This document shows positions 25,419-34,738 of a stretch of DNA of 64,000 nt, piece by piece; position 1 is the stretch's first letter, and the number at the start of each line of letters is the position of its first letter. A model generated the notes under the pieces. It searched no databases. It was given only the letters and a program-made list of their open reading frames with translations, and was not told where the DNA came from. The translations under genes and the position numbers were made by a program. Origin of the DNA: an uncultured Marivita sp. (GTDB lineage: Bacteria; Pseudomonadota; Alphaproteobacteria; Rhodobacterales; Rhodobacteraceae); NCBI RefSeq assembly GCF_947488135.1, contig NZ_CANKYW010000004.1:124001-188000 (forward strand), read 5' to 3'.

Positions 25419-28385
25419 TTACGTAGCATTTGCCTGCCGTTGCGCGCGTTTAAAGAAATGGCGTGTCGCCTGCTCTCGCGCATCCTTGTCGGTCATCACC
25501 ACGCTACGCATCTCGTTGTCCTGCTGGAACATCCTCACCATGCCCTGAAAGAAGGCCTGCGAGAACGCGTTGTAGACGACATCGGCGGGGTTGTTCCGCA
25601 TCATGTCTAGCATGTCTTCGTCGAGGATTTCGCGGTTGACCCTCTCGAAGCGCAGGAAGTCCTCTCGGCTGAAATTCGTTCCGTGGCGCTCGTTGAACGA
25701 GTCGATGATCTCCGACAGAGATTTCTCTTCCTCTTCGGTGTAGGGGTTGGCGCCGAATTCGGAAATGGGGTCGAGCTTTTTGGTTTCACCCGCCACGAGC
25801 GATGCGCTGCCAGCTTCCCCCTCTTGCAACCGGAACGCAGAAAGCGTCAGCATGTCGTCTGTGATGGTGATGTCGGCTGGGACATCTCTCGATGGCAACA
25901 ATCGGGTCAGCCACGCTGTGTAGGCATAGAGTTTCTCCAGCCATGCATCATTCAGGAAAGCAACCTGAGCGACGAAGGCGTAAAAACGCTGAAAGCTCTT
26001 CAGGAGTTGCCGGAACTCTTCTTGCTGTGCTTCGTCTTCGTCCAGAATGAAACGCTCTACGGCCAACCGTACGGTGCCCTCCAGTTCCAACCTGTCTTGA
26101 GTCGTCAGGTCACCCTTGAAGAATCGTTCTGCAAACCGCTCGACCTCGTCATTGGCAACGTAGGCCGAATTGCAGATGCGCTGTTCGAGGTCATAAATCT
26201 GGCTTAGGTCGGTGCGCTCTTCCAGTTCTGTTGCTTCAAAGAAGGGCGCAAAGGCCTCCTTGACGTCTTCTGCTGTGTTCTGGAAATCAAGAACGAAGGT
26301 CCGTTCCTTGCCGGGATATGTCCGGTTCAACCGGGCAAGCGTCTGGACGGCCTGAAGGCCCGCGAGTTTCTTGTCGACATACATCGCCACGAGCTTTGGC
26401 TGGTCGAAACCGGTTTGATACTTTTCTGCGACGACTAGGATTTGGAACTCTTCGCCGTCAAACCTCTTTGGCAGTTCAGTCTCGGCAAACCCGTTGGCCG
26501 TGGCTTCTGTCCAGACCTGCCCATCGATGTCGAGGTCGCCGGAAAATGCCACCAAGGCTTTCACGTCCGTGTGCCCGTTGGCTTCGATATAGCGATTGAT
26601 CTGCTGCCAATACCGAAGGGCATGTTCCCGGCTTTGCGTCACGACCATCGCCTTGGCCGTGCCAGACAGTTCCTTCGAAACATGGCGGCGGAAGTGTTTC
26701 ACAATGACTTCCACCTTTTGGTCGATGGCCGTCGGATGGAGGGAGGCATAACGGGCAACCCGTGATTGCGCCTTGCGGCCCTTGAAGGCCGGGTCATCCT
26801 CGATGGTCTTTTCGAGTTTGTAATACGCCTTGTAGGTCATGTAGTTCTGCAGAACGTCGAGGATGAAACCCTCTTCGATGGCCTGCCGCATTGAATAGAG
26901 GTGGAACGGGTGGGGCTTCCCGTCCGAGCCTATGCGCCCGAAGCGTTCCAGCGTGACGTTCCGTGGGGTGGCGGTGAAGGCGAGGAAGGAGATGTTCTTC
27001 TGCGGCCCCCGCGCTGCCTGATGCGCCAAGATCATGTCTTCGATGTCATCCGAGCTTCCCGCCTCTCGGGTCAACGCATCGGACATCGCTTGGGCTGCCT
27101 TGCCGGATTGCGATGAATGCGCCTCGTCGATGATCACCGCGAAGTTCTTTGAGGATTGCCCTGAGATGGCCTGAAGGTGTTCCGTGCCGAACTTCTGGAT
27201 GGTCGTGATGATGATGCGGGCCCCGTCTTCGATAGCCTTCTTCAAATCGCGGGACGTGCCGTCGATCTTCTTCACCACTCCCGCTGTCTGGGCGAAGCTA
27301 CCGATGGTGTTCTGCAACTGCCTGTCCAGCACCAGACGGTCGGTCACGATGATCGCGGTGTCGAACAGCGGGCGGTCCTCAGCGTCATGTAAATTGATGA
27401 TCTGGTGCGCCGTCCACGCAATGGTGTTCGATTTGCCTGACCCGGCGCTGTGCTGGATGAGGTAGTTCTGCCCAGCGCCTTTGGCCTTCGCATCAGCCAG
27501 CAGCTTGCGCACCGCATCCAGTTGCTGAAAACGCGGGAAGATCAGCACTTCCTTCCCGCCGCCTCGCTCCAGATGAATGAAGCGGCCAATGAGGTCCAGC
27601 AGAACCTCGCGCGAGAGGATGGCCTTGCCGTCCGGCAGGTCTTTGTAGAGGTAGGCCGTCCGGTTCTCCCCCGGCACATCCGGGTTACCAGCGCCTCCAT
27701 CACGTCCTCTGTTGAGGGGCAGGAAGCGGGTTTTACCGTTCATCAGCCGCGTGGTCATCGACACGTTGTCTTGGTCCACCGCCAAGTGCACGATAGCGCC
27801 GCGTTTGAAGGTCAGCAGGGGTTCACCGCCGGGGGAGCGGTCCTTCTGATACTGGCGTTCGGCGTGTTTGAAATTCTGCTTGGTCAGCAGGTTCTTGACC
27901 TCAAGGGTGGCCACCGGGATGCCGTTGACGAAGGTCACCAGATCGATTGCGTTCTTATTCTTCGACGAATAGGTCACCTGACGAATAACCGACAGGATGT
28001 TCGCCTCGTAGAGATTGACCAGTTCAGGGTTCAGGTTTGACGCGGGTTTGAAATAGCAGAGCGCAAAGCGGATGTTAGGGACCAGCTTGATGCCGTCCCG
28101 CACAACGACATGGGTTGGGTTCTCCTTCAGGGCCTTCTCAAGACGCTTCAGAACCTCGGCCTCAGCTTGTGCGCTGTAGTGGTCTTGAAGCACCTGCCAT
28201 GCGTCCGGTTGCGTGGTCCTGAGGAACCGAAACAGCAACTCGGTGTCGAGCGCGAGGGAAACGTCATAGTGCGCCGGACAGTCCCGCTCGATGTAGCCCT
28301 GCTCGGTGGTCAGGCAGGACACGATATGCGCCTCGAAGACCTTTTCTTGATGAATGTCAGCGGTGGTGTGGGTCTGTTCAGGCAT
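25419..28385 (-). CDS. hsdR: type I restriction enzyme R subunit (HsdR)
   Basis: HsdR supplies the ATP-driven DNA translocase and the nuclease of a type I restriction complex. In this 988-aa protein the N-terminal PD-(D/E)xK nuclease reads D148 ... E162-V-K164 in IPVATLEVKN. The helicase core has Walker A HSAGSGKSNT (Lys318) and a DEAH box at 420-423, with FLAFTATPRNVTLERFG and VVAEKYQTGFDQPKL further on. The C-terminal part is helical. It begins eight bases inside the end of the HNH gene, so it is coupled to it. All catalytic motifs look intact. Confidence 0.95.
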   Translation of the reverse strand: MPEQTHTTADIHQEKVFEAHIVSCLTTEQGYIERDCPAHYDVSLALDTELLFRFLRTTQPDAWQVLQDHYSAQAEAEVLKRLEKALKENPTHVVVRDGIKLVPNIRFALCYFKPASNLNPELVNLYEANILSVIRQVTYSSKNKNAIDLVTFVNGIPVATLEVKNLLTKQNFKHAERQYQKDRSPGGEPLLTFKRGAIVHLAVDQDNVSMTTRLMNGKTRFLPLNRGRDGGAGNPDVPGENRTAYLYKDLPDGKAILSREVLLDLIGRFIHLERGGGKEVLIFPRFQQLDAVRKLLADAKAKGAGQNYLIQHSAGSGKSNTIAWTAHQIINLHDAEDRPLFDTAIIVTDRLVLDRQLQNTIGSFAQTAGVVKKIDGTSRDLKKAIEDGARIIITTIQKFGTEHLQAISGQSSKNFAVIIDEAHSSQSGKAAQAMSDALTREAGSSDDIEDMILAHQAARGPQKNISFLAFTATPRNVTLERFGRIGSDGKPHPFHLYSMRQAIEEGFILDVLQNYMTYKAYYKLEKTIEDDPAFKGRKAQSRVARYASLHPTAIDQKVEVIVKHFRRHVSKELSGTAKAMVVTQSREHALRYWQQINRYIEANGHTDVKALVAFSGDLDIDGQVWTEATANGFAETELPKRFDGEEFQILVVAEKYQTGFDQPKLVAMYVDKKLAGLQAVQTLARLNRTYPGKERTFVLDFQNTAEDVKEAFAPFFEATELEERTDLSQIYDLEQRICNSAYVANDEVERFAERFFKGDLTTQDRLELEGTVRLAVERFILDEDEAQQEEFRQLLKSFQRFYAFVAQVAFLNDAWLEKLYAYTAWLTRLLPSRDVPADITITDDMLTLSAFRLQEGEAGSASLVAGETKKLDPISEFGANPYTEEEEKSLSEIIDSFNERHGTNFSREDFLRFERVNREILDEDMLDMMRNNPADVVYNAFSQAFFQGMVRMFQQDNEMRSVVMTDKDAREQATRHFFKRAQRQANAT

Positions 28386-29643
28386 CTTTTTCTGTCTTTA
28401 AGAACTGTTCAAAATGAATCTTCAGGTTCTCGGGCGAGACCGTTTGTGTCACCGGTGCGCCGTCAAGGTATTCGTAATTGTTATCCGACAGTCGCTTCGA
28501 AAGGCGCACAGTCGATGAGGCCGGTTCAATGCTCCAAAGCAATGCATCGAACATCGAGTGCAAATCTCGACGCAATAGCAGTCCATTGTCGGTCTGGTCT
28601 CGAACAGTGCTACCGTTGTGCGGCAATACATGTGCCGCTTCTAACGCTTGCAGCGTCGAACACCCCGTCAGCACACACCGCTCACCATATTCCTTTAGCA
28701 GCGCGTTACGAAACTGCCCCTGCACAGGACGGGTCTTTCGCCAGTTCAACCTTCTATTTTCAATCTCCTCCGAAGCGTCTTCAGGCGTCCGAGCGCCTCT
28801 TTTTTCAATCAGATTAAGAATTTCCTGATAGTCATTGTCTTCAAGCATCCAAGCGCGGTGATCGCGCCTTGCTTTTGCGGCATCCAAGATTCGCGAACCT
28901 GTGGGGCCGTCGTCAAGATCGAGAAAGCCGAACGGATGCAGGATGCGCTCTACATCACCGAGTTGAACGGCGATAAAACCATCCGACTGCCGAGTTGCAC
29001 CAACCGTCGCGATAGCTGTTAGTCCCCATCCGTCGCCATGACCCCCGTATTCATGTGTCCACACCAACACTTCGTCACCCGGTTCAATTTCTGGAGCTTT
29101 GGTGAATTTATCATTGGCAAAGCGAACTGGCCCCGATTTGGGAATGAGAACTTCACCGCCCTCCCAGTCTTCAGAAAGCGATGGTCGGCAAATCCCGTCT
29201 GGACAATGCATGTCGCCGTTCACCTTCAACAGGTAACGATGCTTCGAGCGTTTTGGGAGCAAGTGATCCAACACCGAACGTGCATCTTGCTTCGTCTTGA
29301 CTCCGAAACGAACGAGATCATGGCCCGGAAAGTCGTCGTAATGTTTCAAGTTATGGTTCGCACCGCCTTCGTCGTCGCCCTTCCACTCTTCACCGTTCCA
29401 TTTCTTCAGCGTTAACTTGGTATCCGATAGTGCAACTTGAGTGGCGTCTTCTGCGCGAACCCAAAGGTTTTGCAGGGTCTTCTTGTCGAACTCGACGCCA
29501 ATTGGTTTCCCATCCTTGGTCCTATAAACTGCAAGACGCACCTTTACTGATCGCGAAGTCTTTGGTGCAACGGCGGTAATGAAAGGGTGCCCGTCGAGAT
29601 AGGCGCGAAGGTATTCCCTAAGTTCGTCGATCTCCTGCGTCAC
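28378..29643 (-). CDS. HNH endonuclease embedded in the type I operon, possible EVE/PUA-like domain
   Basis: A 421-aa protein whose C-terminal part is an HNH_2-type nuclease. C323 and C328 precede His338 in EAAHVLPH, Asn353 in NGLLLRRDLH, and His362. The first 130 residues show no family I recognise. Residues about 185-235 (PGDEVLVWTHEYGGHGDGWGLTA to VQLGDVERIL) resemble the EVE/PUA-like fold used by modification-dependent restriction enzymes; this is a weak, visual match. Its start overlaps the hsdS end by four bases and its end overlaps hsdR by eight, so all are translated together. It could be a second nuclease of the complex or an independent type IV-like enzyme. Confidence 0.75.
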   Translation of the reverse strand: MTQEIDELREYLRAYLDGHPFITAVAPKTSRSVKVRLAVYRTKDGKPIGVEFDKKTLQNLWVRAEDATQVALSDTKLTLKKWNGEEWKGDDEGGANHNLKHYDDFPGHDLVRFGVKTKQDARSVLDHLLPKRSKHRYLLKVNGDMHCPDGICRPSLSEDWEGGEVLIPKSGPVRFANDKFTKAPEIEPGDEVLVWTHEYGGHGDGWGLTAIATVGATRQSDGFIAVQLGDVERILHPFGFLDLDDGPTGSRILDAAKARRDHRAWMLEDNDYQEILNLIEKRGARTPEDASEEIENRRLNWRKTRPVQGQFRNALLKEYGERCVLTGCSTLQALEAAHVLPHNGSTVRDQTDNGLLLRRDLHSMFDALLWSIEPASSTVRLSKRLSDNNYEYLDGAPVTQTVSPENLKIHFEQFLKTEKDA

Positions 29644-30983
29644 GCGCCCATCTCCTCTTGAATGGCGTCGAGGCGGCGGTCGGGGGTGCCGGATTTGGCG
29701 TAGGTCGTCACGTCGATTTGACCCGTAACAGCAGAGGTGATCAGGGCGGAGCGGTATTCTTTGAGGCGGTCCATTGTTGCCAACGTCTTCTCGACCAGCT
29801 GCGATTTCTTCTCAAAGAACGCATCGATCTCCGTGACCAATGCCGATTGCTCGTCGATTGGCGGCAAGAAGACCGGCACATTGCGTATGTCAAAGATGTT
29901 CAGGTGTGGCGAAGTCGCCCCGGTCACGTCTTGTTTCAGGAAGTTGTAGGCGAACTTCCCATTCAGCGACCACATCAAATAGGCAGGAAGGACACGCCCA
30001 TTTGTGCGGAACATCATCATTCGCTGGCCGAGGCAGAGTTTGGTTTCTGGCGGCACCATCGCCGCTAACCCGAACCTTTCGCCTTCCCGAGTATAGAGGA
30101 TGTCATCTTCTTTGGGTTCGAGGCGTTGTATCCGGTGCTGATACTCGTCGGCGCTAACGCGCTTCGCGCTGCCTATATCGACTGAACCTCGGGTTAGGTC
30201 CGACGTGCGTATTGATGGATACTCACCATCTTCAAGGTGCTCCGGCGTCTCGTGCAGGCAATCCACAATCCTAGAACAGAGGAATTTTAACCGGGTCACT
30301 GTCCAATTCACTGGGACGGTTGGATGCCACGCATAACCTGACTGTTTTCTGGGCGTGCCTTCATTCGCTCCAAGCGTCACAAGGTGCGAAACGCGATCTA
30401 GAAATTCGTCTTCTACGCCGGAAGCAAACCGCTGCTTTTTCTCGATCAGCAGGTCTAGTCTTGCGGTCTCACGGTCCAGAAAGTCGGCAATCTGGCGTTG
30501 GGTCGCGAGGTCGGGACGGTAGACCCAGTCGTTCGGAAAGTCAGCGAACTTCACAGACTGACGAACGCCGCCACCTAGCGAGTAGTAGTGCTTTGCGAGA
30601 TCAAGCGCCAACAGCGAGTAGAACCAGAAGCGCGGGTCGTTGTCGCGTTGAACCTCGACCGCGTCATACGCCGATGTGATGATGCCGCGTTGGGTGACGA
30701 GACCCTGTCGCAGACTGCGCTTGTCGTTTTGAAGGTCCGTCAGTCGGAGCACGATATTACCGGGTTCGACGATCTGATACCCCTCGAAGTTCTCAGGCAG
30801 AAGACCATCAGCTGTATCGATATCCTTCTGAATGATGCGCCCGTAACTGAGCGACAGCAGGTTGTCTTCCTTCATCCCAGCATTCTTGTGCCCTCGACGA
30901 ACGCGGAACACCTGATGCATTTTGTCTAACTGCCAGTCATCCGGTTTGGGTGCTGCATGAACGCGTTCTTGGAGTGTGATCAC
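29640..30983 (-). CDS. hsdS: type I restriction-modification specificity subunit (HsdS)
   Basis: HsdS gives the methylase and nuclease their DNA target. The 447-aa protein has the expected two target-recognition domains (about 15-160 and 225-370), each followed by a conserved helix: DLATQRQIADFLDRETARLDLLIEKK after the first and PPIDEQSALVTEIDAFFEKK after the second. The helices set the spacing of the bipartite target. The recognition sequence cannot be predicted by eye. It overlaps hsdM and the HNH gene by four bases each. Only one hsdS is present, with no inverted partial copy. Confidence 0.93.
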   Translation of the reverse strand: MITLQERVHAAPKPDDWQLDKMHQVFRVRRGHKNAGMKEDNLLSLSYGRIIQKDIDTADGLLPENFEGYQIVEPGNIVLRLTDLQNDKRSLRQGLVTQRGIITSAYDAVEVQRDNDPRFWFYSLLALDLAKHYYSLGGGVRQSVKFADFPNDWVYRPDLATQRQIADFLDRETARLDLLIEKKQRFASGVEDEFLDRVSHLVTLGANEGTPRKQSGYAWHPTVPVNWTVTRLKFLCSRIVDCLHETPEHLEDGEYPSIRTSDLTRGSVDIGSAKRVSADEYQHRIQRLEPKEDDILYTREGERFGLAAMVPPETKLCLGQRMMMFRTNGRVLPAYLMWSLNGKFAYNFLKQDVTGATSPHLNIFDIRNVPVFLPPIDEQSALVTEIDAFFEKKSQLVEKTLATMDRLKEYRSALITSAVTGQIDVTTYAKSGTPDRRLDAIQEEMGA

Positions 30984-33004
30984 TCAACCACCTCCTGCAG
31001 CAGACCGGCGATTTCTGCTTCGAGCGCCTTCAACTCCGCGTCGATCTCTTCCAGCGGTCTCGGCGGCACGTATTTGTAGAAGTAGCGGTTGAAGTTGATC
31101 TCATATCCGACTCGCCCGACGCCGCCATCCTGTGCATCGGTGTAGGTTTCATCCACCCAGGCATCAGGGACGAAGGGGAGAACCTCGCGTTGCACATAGT
31201 CGCGCCAGTCCTCGTTCAGCGGCACCAGTTCATGATCGCGCAGATCGGTGTCTGGTTCGGGATTGCCGTGTCTGTCGGTGCAGACCTCGGCATCTTCATC
31301 GCGTTCCGACAGCGCCGACAGGATGGCCTTTCGCACCGGCGCACCCACTTTAACATTAGCCGCTTTGAGCGCGCGTGTGAGCGCCTTGTCGAAGTCGTCC
31401 CGGTCAATCCACCGCTCGTCTCTTGGCAGGTTCACCAGCAGGGCCTGCATCACGCCGCGCTGTTCTGCTTCCTCAAGGCGCTGGAAGGGCTTCGCATCGC
31501 GCAAAGCCTCAAGCCCCTCGCGGGTTACCTGAAAGGCCAGCTTGAGTGGGCGCTCAACCCGGATTTCGCGATACCCGAAGGCTGTGGTGTCGAAGATCTT
31601 GGACACGTCCTCCCAGCCCGAATTGCCGTTCAGCATGTCGTGGTAAATACGTGCGATCTCTTCGGTGGCCTCCTCAGGAATTTCCCGACGTTTGGACCCA
31701 AGGGATTTCCGCATGGATTTCCAGAAGCGTTCCCCGCTGGCATCGATCAGTTGCACCTTACCGCGCCGCGCGGTGGCCTTGCGGTTGGTCAGCAGCCATA
31801 CATACGTCTGGATGCCCGTGTTGTAGAAGAGGTCCCTGGGCAGCGCGATGATCGCCTCGACCCAGTCGTTCTCCAGCATCCAGCGGCGGATTTCGCTTTC
31901 GCCTGACCCGGCCCCGCCCGTGAAAAGGGGTGACCCGTTCATGACGATACCGATGCGCGACCCTTGCTCGTCGTTACGCATCTTCGAGATCATGTGCTGC
32001 AGGAACAGAAGCTGCCCGTCCGAGATACGGGGAAGGCCCGCGCCAAACCGCCCGTCCATGCCCATCTCTGCCGCCTCGTCCTTGATTGGGTCAGCGTATT
32101 TCTTCCAATCCACGCCATAGGGCGGGTTGGACAGCATGTAGTGAAAGCGTTTGCCCTTATGCGCGTCCTGCGTGAGCGTGTTGCCATAAGCGATGTTCTC
32201 GGGGTTGTGGCCCGTCACCAGCATGTCGGACTTGCAGATCGCGAAGGACTCGGGGTTCAGTTCCTGCCCGAAGAGTTCGACCCGGATGCGCTCGTTCAGC
32301 GCCTTCATTTCCATCTCGGCCAGTGACAGCATACCCCCGGTGCCCGCTGCCGGGTCATAGACCTGACGGATGACACCGCTGCCCGTCAAGGCATCCCGGT
32401 CGTTGATCAAGAGCAGTGACACGATCAGGCGGATGACCTCGCGTGGCGTGTAATGTTCCCCGGCGGTCTCGTTCGAGATTTCCGAGAAGCGCCGGATGAG
32501 GTCTTCGAACAGATACCCCATCTCGAGGTTGGAAATCGCGTCCGGGTGCAGGTCGATCTGGGTGAAACGGTCGAAGACCTGATACAGCAGCCCCGCGTCG
32601 TTCAGGCGCTTCAGTTGGTCCGTGAACAGGAACTTGTCGAGGAACACGTCACGGACATTGCCGGAGAACTTGGTGATGTAGTCGATCAGGTTCTTGTGGA
32701 TGTCCTTGGCGTCTTGCCCTTTGAGGGACGCAAAGGTGAACCGGGACAGGTTGTAAAGCTGGATGTTCTGACCCACCACGCCAGACAGCAGCGTGTCGCG
32801 GGCCTCGTCGTCCATGTCCTCGGGTAGAGTTGCGGCCATCTCAAGGACGGCGGGCTTGGTTTCCTCAAGGATGCAATCCAGACGGCGCAGAACGACGAAA
32901 GGCAGGATGACCTTGCCATACTCAGACTGCTTGAAGTCGCCCCGAAGGAGTTCTGCGATGGACCAGACGAACGACCCCAGCGACTTGATGTCTGCACTGC
33001 TCAT
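30980..33004 (-). CDS. hsdM: type I restriction-modification DNA methyltransferase (HsdM)
   Basis: HsdM is the N6-adenine methyltransferase that protects host DNA. The 674-aa protein starts MSSADIKSLGSFVWSIAELLRG, a typical HsdM N-terminal domain. It has the AdoMet motif DPAAGTGGM at 217-225 and the catalytic NPPY at 293-296, then the AdoMet-MTase core through about residue 470 and a C-terminal coiled region. ATG 33004 is used; the open frame continues 24 codons upstream without similarity. First gene of the five-gene operon. The palindrome GGTTGCAACC at 33062-33071 lies upstream and may be an operator. Confidence 0.95.
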   Translation of the reverse strand: MSSADIKSLGSFVWSIAELLRGDFKQSEYGKVILPFVVLRRLDCILEETKPAVLEMAATLPEDMDDEARDTLLSGVVGQNIQLYNLSRFTFASLKGQDAKDIHKNLIDYITKFSGNVRDVFLDKFLFTDQLKRLNDAGLLYQVFDRFTQIDLHPDAISNLEMGYLFEDLIRRFSEISNETAGEHYTPREVIRLIVSLLLINDRDALTGSGVIRQVYDPAAGTGGMLSLAEMEMKALNERIRVELFGQELNPESFAICKSDMLVTGHNPENIAYGNTLTQDAHKGKRFHYMLSNPPYGVDWKKYADPIKDEAAEMGMDGRFGAGLPRISDGQLLFLQHMISKMRNDEQGSRIGIVMNGSPLFTGGAGSGESEIRRWMLENDWVEAIIALPRDLFYNTGIQTYVWLLTNRKATARRGKVQLIDASGERFWKSMRKSLGSKRREIPEEATEEIARIYHDMLNGNSGWEDVSKIFDTTAFGYREIRVERPLKLAFQVTREGLEALRDAKPFQRLEEAEQRGVMQALLVNLPRDERWIDRDDFDKALTRALKAANVKVGAPVRKAILSALSERDEDAEVCTDRHGNPEPDTDLRDHELVPLNEDWRDYVQREVLPFVPDAWVDETYTDAQDGGVGRVGYEINFNRYFYKYVPPRPLEEIDAELKALEAEIAGLLQEVVE

Positions 33005-33222
33005 GTTGTTTTTTGCTTTCCCTGTAGGTTGTTGCAGGCAGGATGGCGCAAATCTCCTAAGGGTTGCAACCTTCATGGTCGCCTTGGGGCGGCTCTTGGG
33101 AGTAGCCCGATTTATTTCACCGCAAAAATCTGACAGCCCAAGATAGATAGCGCAGCCCGCGTGTCCCCCCCCCGTGGGGGTGGCAGCGGCATGGCCACGC
33201 TGCCGATAGGTCGATGCTTTGT

Positions 33223-33318
33223 TCCCAATAGATCAAGCCTTTTGGGACGCCCCAAGAGTTAGACCGAAGGGTGTCCCAAATCAATGGTGTTGACAGTTTC
33301 GGGACAGATCGTCTAGAG
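33223..33318 (+). promoter_or_regulatory. res-like inverted repeats and promoter of the serine recombinase
   Basis: Two imperfect inverted repeats share TCCCAA arms. One is 25 bp (TCCCAA at 33223, TTGGGA ending at 33247). The other is 35 bp (TGTCCCAAA at 33272, TTTCGGGACA ending at 33306). Inside the second lies a good -35, TTGACA at 33290-33295, with a -10-like CTAGAG at 33313. Sizes and arrangement recall the res subsites of Tn3-type resolvases, which also repress their own promoter. The interval 33005-33222 holds no gene that I can support. Confidence 0.5.
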
Positions 33319-33366
33319 GGTCTTAAACCCTATTGGCACAGACCTGTTTCGGAAGGACACCAGACC

Positions 33367-33924
33367 ATGTTGATTGGATATGCCCGCACCTCCACCCTTG
33401 ATCAGAAGGCTGGCCTTGAGGCCCAACTCCGCGACCTTGCAAAGGAAGGCGTCGAGAAGGTCTTTCAAGAGCAAGTGTCGTCAGTGGACATGGTGAAGCG
33501 CGAACGTCTCACAGAGGCTCTAGACTACCTCCGAGAGGGGGACACGCTGGTGGTCACGAAGCTGGACCGTTTGGCGCGATCTGTGGCGCACCTGATGGAG
33601 GTCTTGGGGGCTATAGAGGCCAAGGGTGCACACCTTCGCATCCTCTCCATGAACATCGACACAGGCACCGCAACGGGCAAGCTCATGTTGTCCATCATGG
33701 GCAGCGTGGCGGAGTTTGAACGGTCAATCATGTTGGAACGCCAGAGAGAGGGCATCGCTAAGGCGAAGGCGGCTGGCAAGTATACCGGCAGGAAGCCGAC
33801 GGCGATGGCGAAGTCCGAGGAGGTCCTAAAGCTGCACCGAGAGGGTGTCGGCGGGACGGCGATTGCCCTCAAGCTGGGCATCGGTCGGTCGAGTGTCTAT
33901 CGCATTCTCGAAAGCGCAGAGTGA
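33367..33924 (+). CDS. serine recombinase (resolvase/invertase family)
   Basis: A 185-aa site-specific recombinase of the small serine family. The N-terminus MLIGYARTSTLDQ carries catalytic Ser9, followed by the LDRLARSVAHLMEV arginine motif and the long E-helix AEFERSIMLERQREGI. A C-terminal helix-turn-helix reads GTAIALKLGIGRSSVYRIL. ATG 33367 follows GGAAGGA; the open frame upstream covers the promoter. It is divergent from hsdM. The res-like repeats next to it suggest resolution of multimers rather than inversion of a cargo gene. Confidence 0.92.
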   Translation: MLIGYARTSTLDQKAGLEAQLRDLAKEGVEKVFQEQVSSVDMVKRERLTEALDYLREGDTLVVTKLDRLARSVAHLMEVLGAIEAKGAHLRILSMNIDTGTATGKLMLSIMGSVAEFERSIMLERQREGIAKAKAAGKYTGRKPTAMAKSEEVLKLHREGVGGTAIALKLGIGRSSVYRILESAE

Positions 33925-34177
33925 GGGCGCAGGCGTCGATCTACAGGAGCCGCGTAGAGGGCCGCTGCAGGGCAGCCTTGGTCGAAGACTAGAGAAGAGG
34001 TTGCCACGCAGACGAGATGGACTCCAGCACCCCTCCCAGCGCCTCCACGGGGCATCCCCGAGGCGCACCTACCTCTGACTGACACGCGGCAGCTTGAAGG
34101 CCCTTGGAGGTCGCAGAAAGGGGCTTCTGAGACGGGTCTGGCAGACGATGCGCAAACATCTGAAAATAGACGATTTC

Positions 34178-34201
34178 CAATTAACCCACCCCCTTGCCCT
34201 A
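34178..34201 (+). repeat. 24-bp direct repeat, copy 1
   Basis: Positions 34178-34201 (CAATTAACCCACCCCC and on through TTGCCCTA) are repeated exactly at 34407-34430, 229 bp away and in the same orientation, in a gene-free part of the island. Confidence 0.9.
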
Positions 34202-34406
34202 TCCCTGAGCTATTCCCCTTAGAGGTGATCTTAAAGGGAACCTTCGAGTGTTCATGCTCAGGCTGATCGTGTTGCATGAGAGTGTGCTGACGGTCTTCGT
34301 CTTCTTGGCGATAGCCAAGCTAGAATGACCCTTCGCAAGAGACCCCTTACAGTTCACCTTCAAGCGTCAACCAAGCGACCCCAAGTTCTCTTTTGTCGTT
34401 TTGACA

Positions 34407-34430
34407 CAATTAACCCACCCCCTTGCCCTA
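34407..34430 (+). repeat. 24-bp direct repeat, copy 2
   Basis: Exact second copy of 34178-34201. The sequences flanking the two copies are not alike, so this is not simply a long tandem duplication. Confidence 0.9.
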
Positions 34431-34738
34431 GTAGACCTGTCTGAGCGGCTGTCATGAACCTTATGCACAGGAACCCATGCAGCTAGGCGATGAAGACGAA
34501 GGGGTCTTGGAAGGCACAGGGCAGACTTAGCTGGAAAGGGTCTGTCCGAAGTTCGCCATGCAGTGACTGTCACGTCGCTTTCCTTTGAGGCCCGCCTCGG
34601 GTGTCCCATTGCGGTTGCCTGAGGCTGGTTTCACCAGTCACGTCAGTGTGAGGGGGCGAAGTCCATCTTTTTCCCGCTTTGTCACACGACTTCGAACACT
34701 CCTCAGCTCCCCTATACGCCCACCTTAGGACACCCAAA

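Larger units (their letters stand above)
33925..34738. other. 814-bp interval without a supportable gene
   Basis: Short frames on both strands here lack ribosome-binding sites and protein-like composition. The interval does hold a 24-bp direct repeat (34178 and 34407), a GGGTGTCCCA motif at 34599-34608 that also occurs at the resolvase promoter (33269-33278), and its near-inverse GGACACCC just before the 34739 start. It could be control DNA, an origin-like region or an unrecognised RNA gene. Confidence 0.5.

Noticed and set aside
33160-33185. C-rich run with GTGGGGGTGG as a terminator of hsdM or the resolvase
   Set aside because: It lies upstream of both divergent genes and has no T tract. 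More likely plain promoter-region sequence or a sequencing-sensitive homopolymer.
29640-33924. Recombinase-driven inversion of hsdS (phase-variable type I system)
   Set aside because: There is a single full-length hsdS, no second partial hsdS and no inverted repeats that I can see between its domains, so inversion has nothing to exchange.
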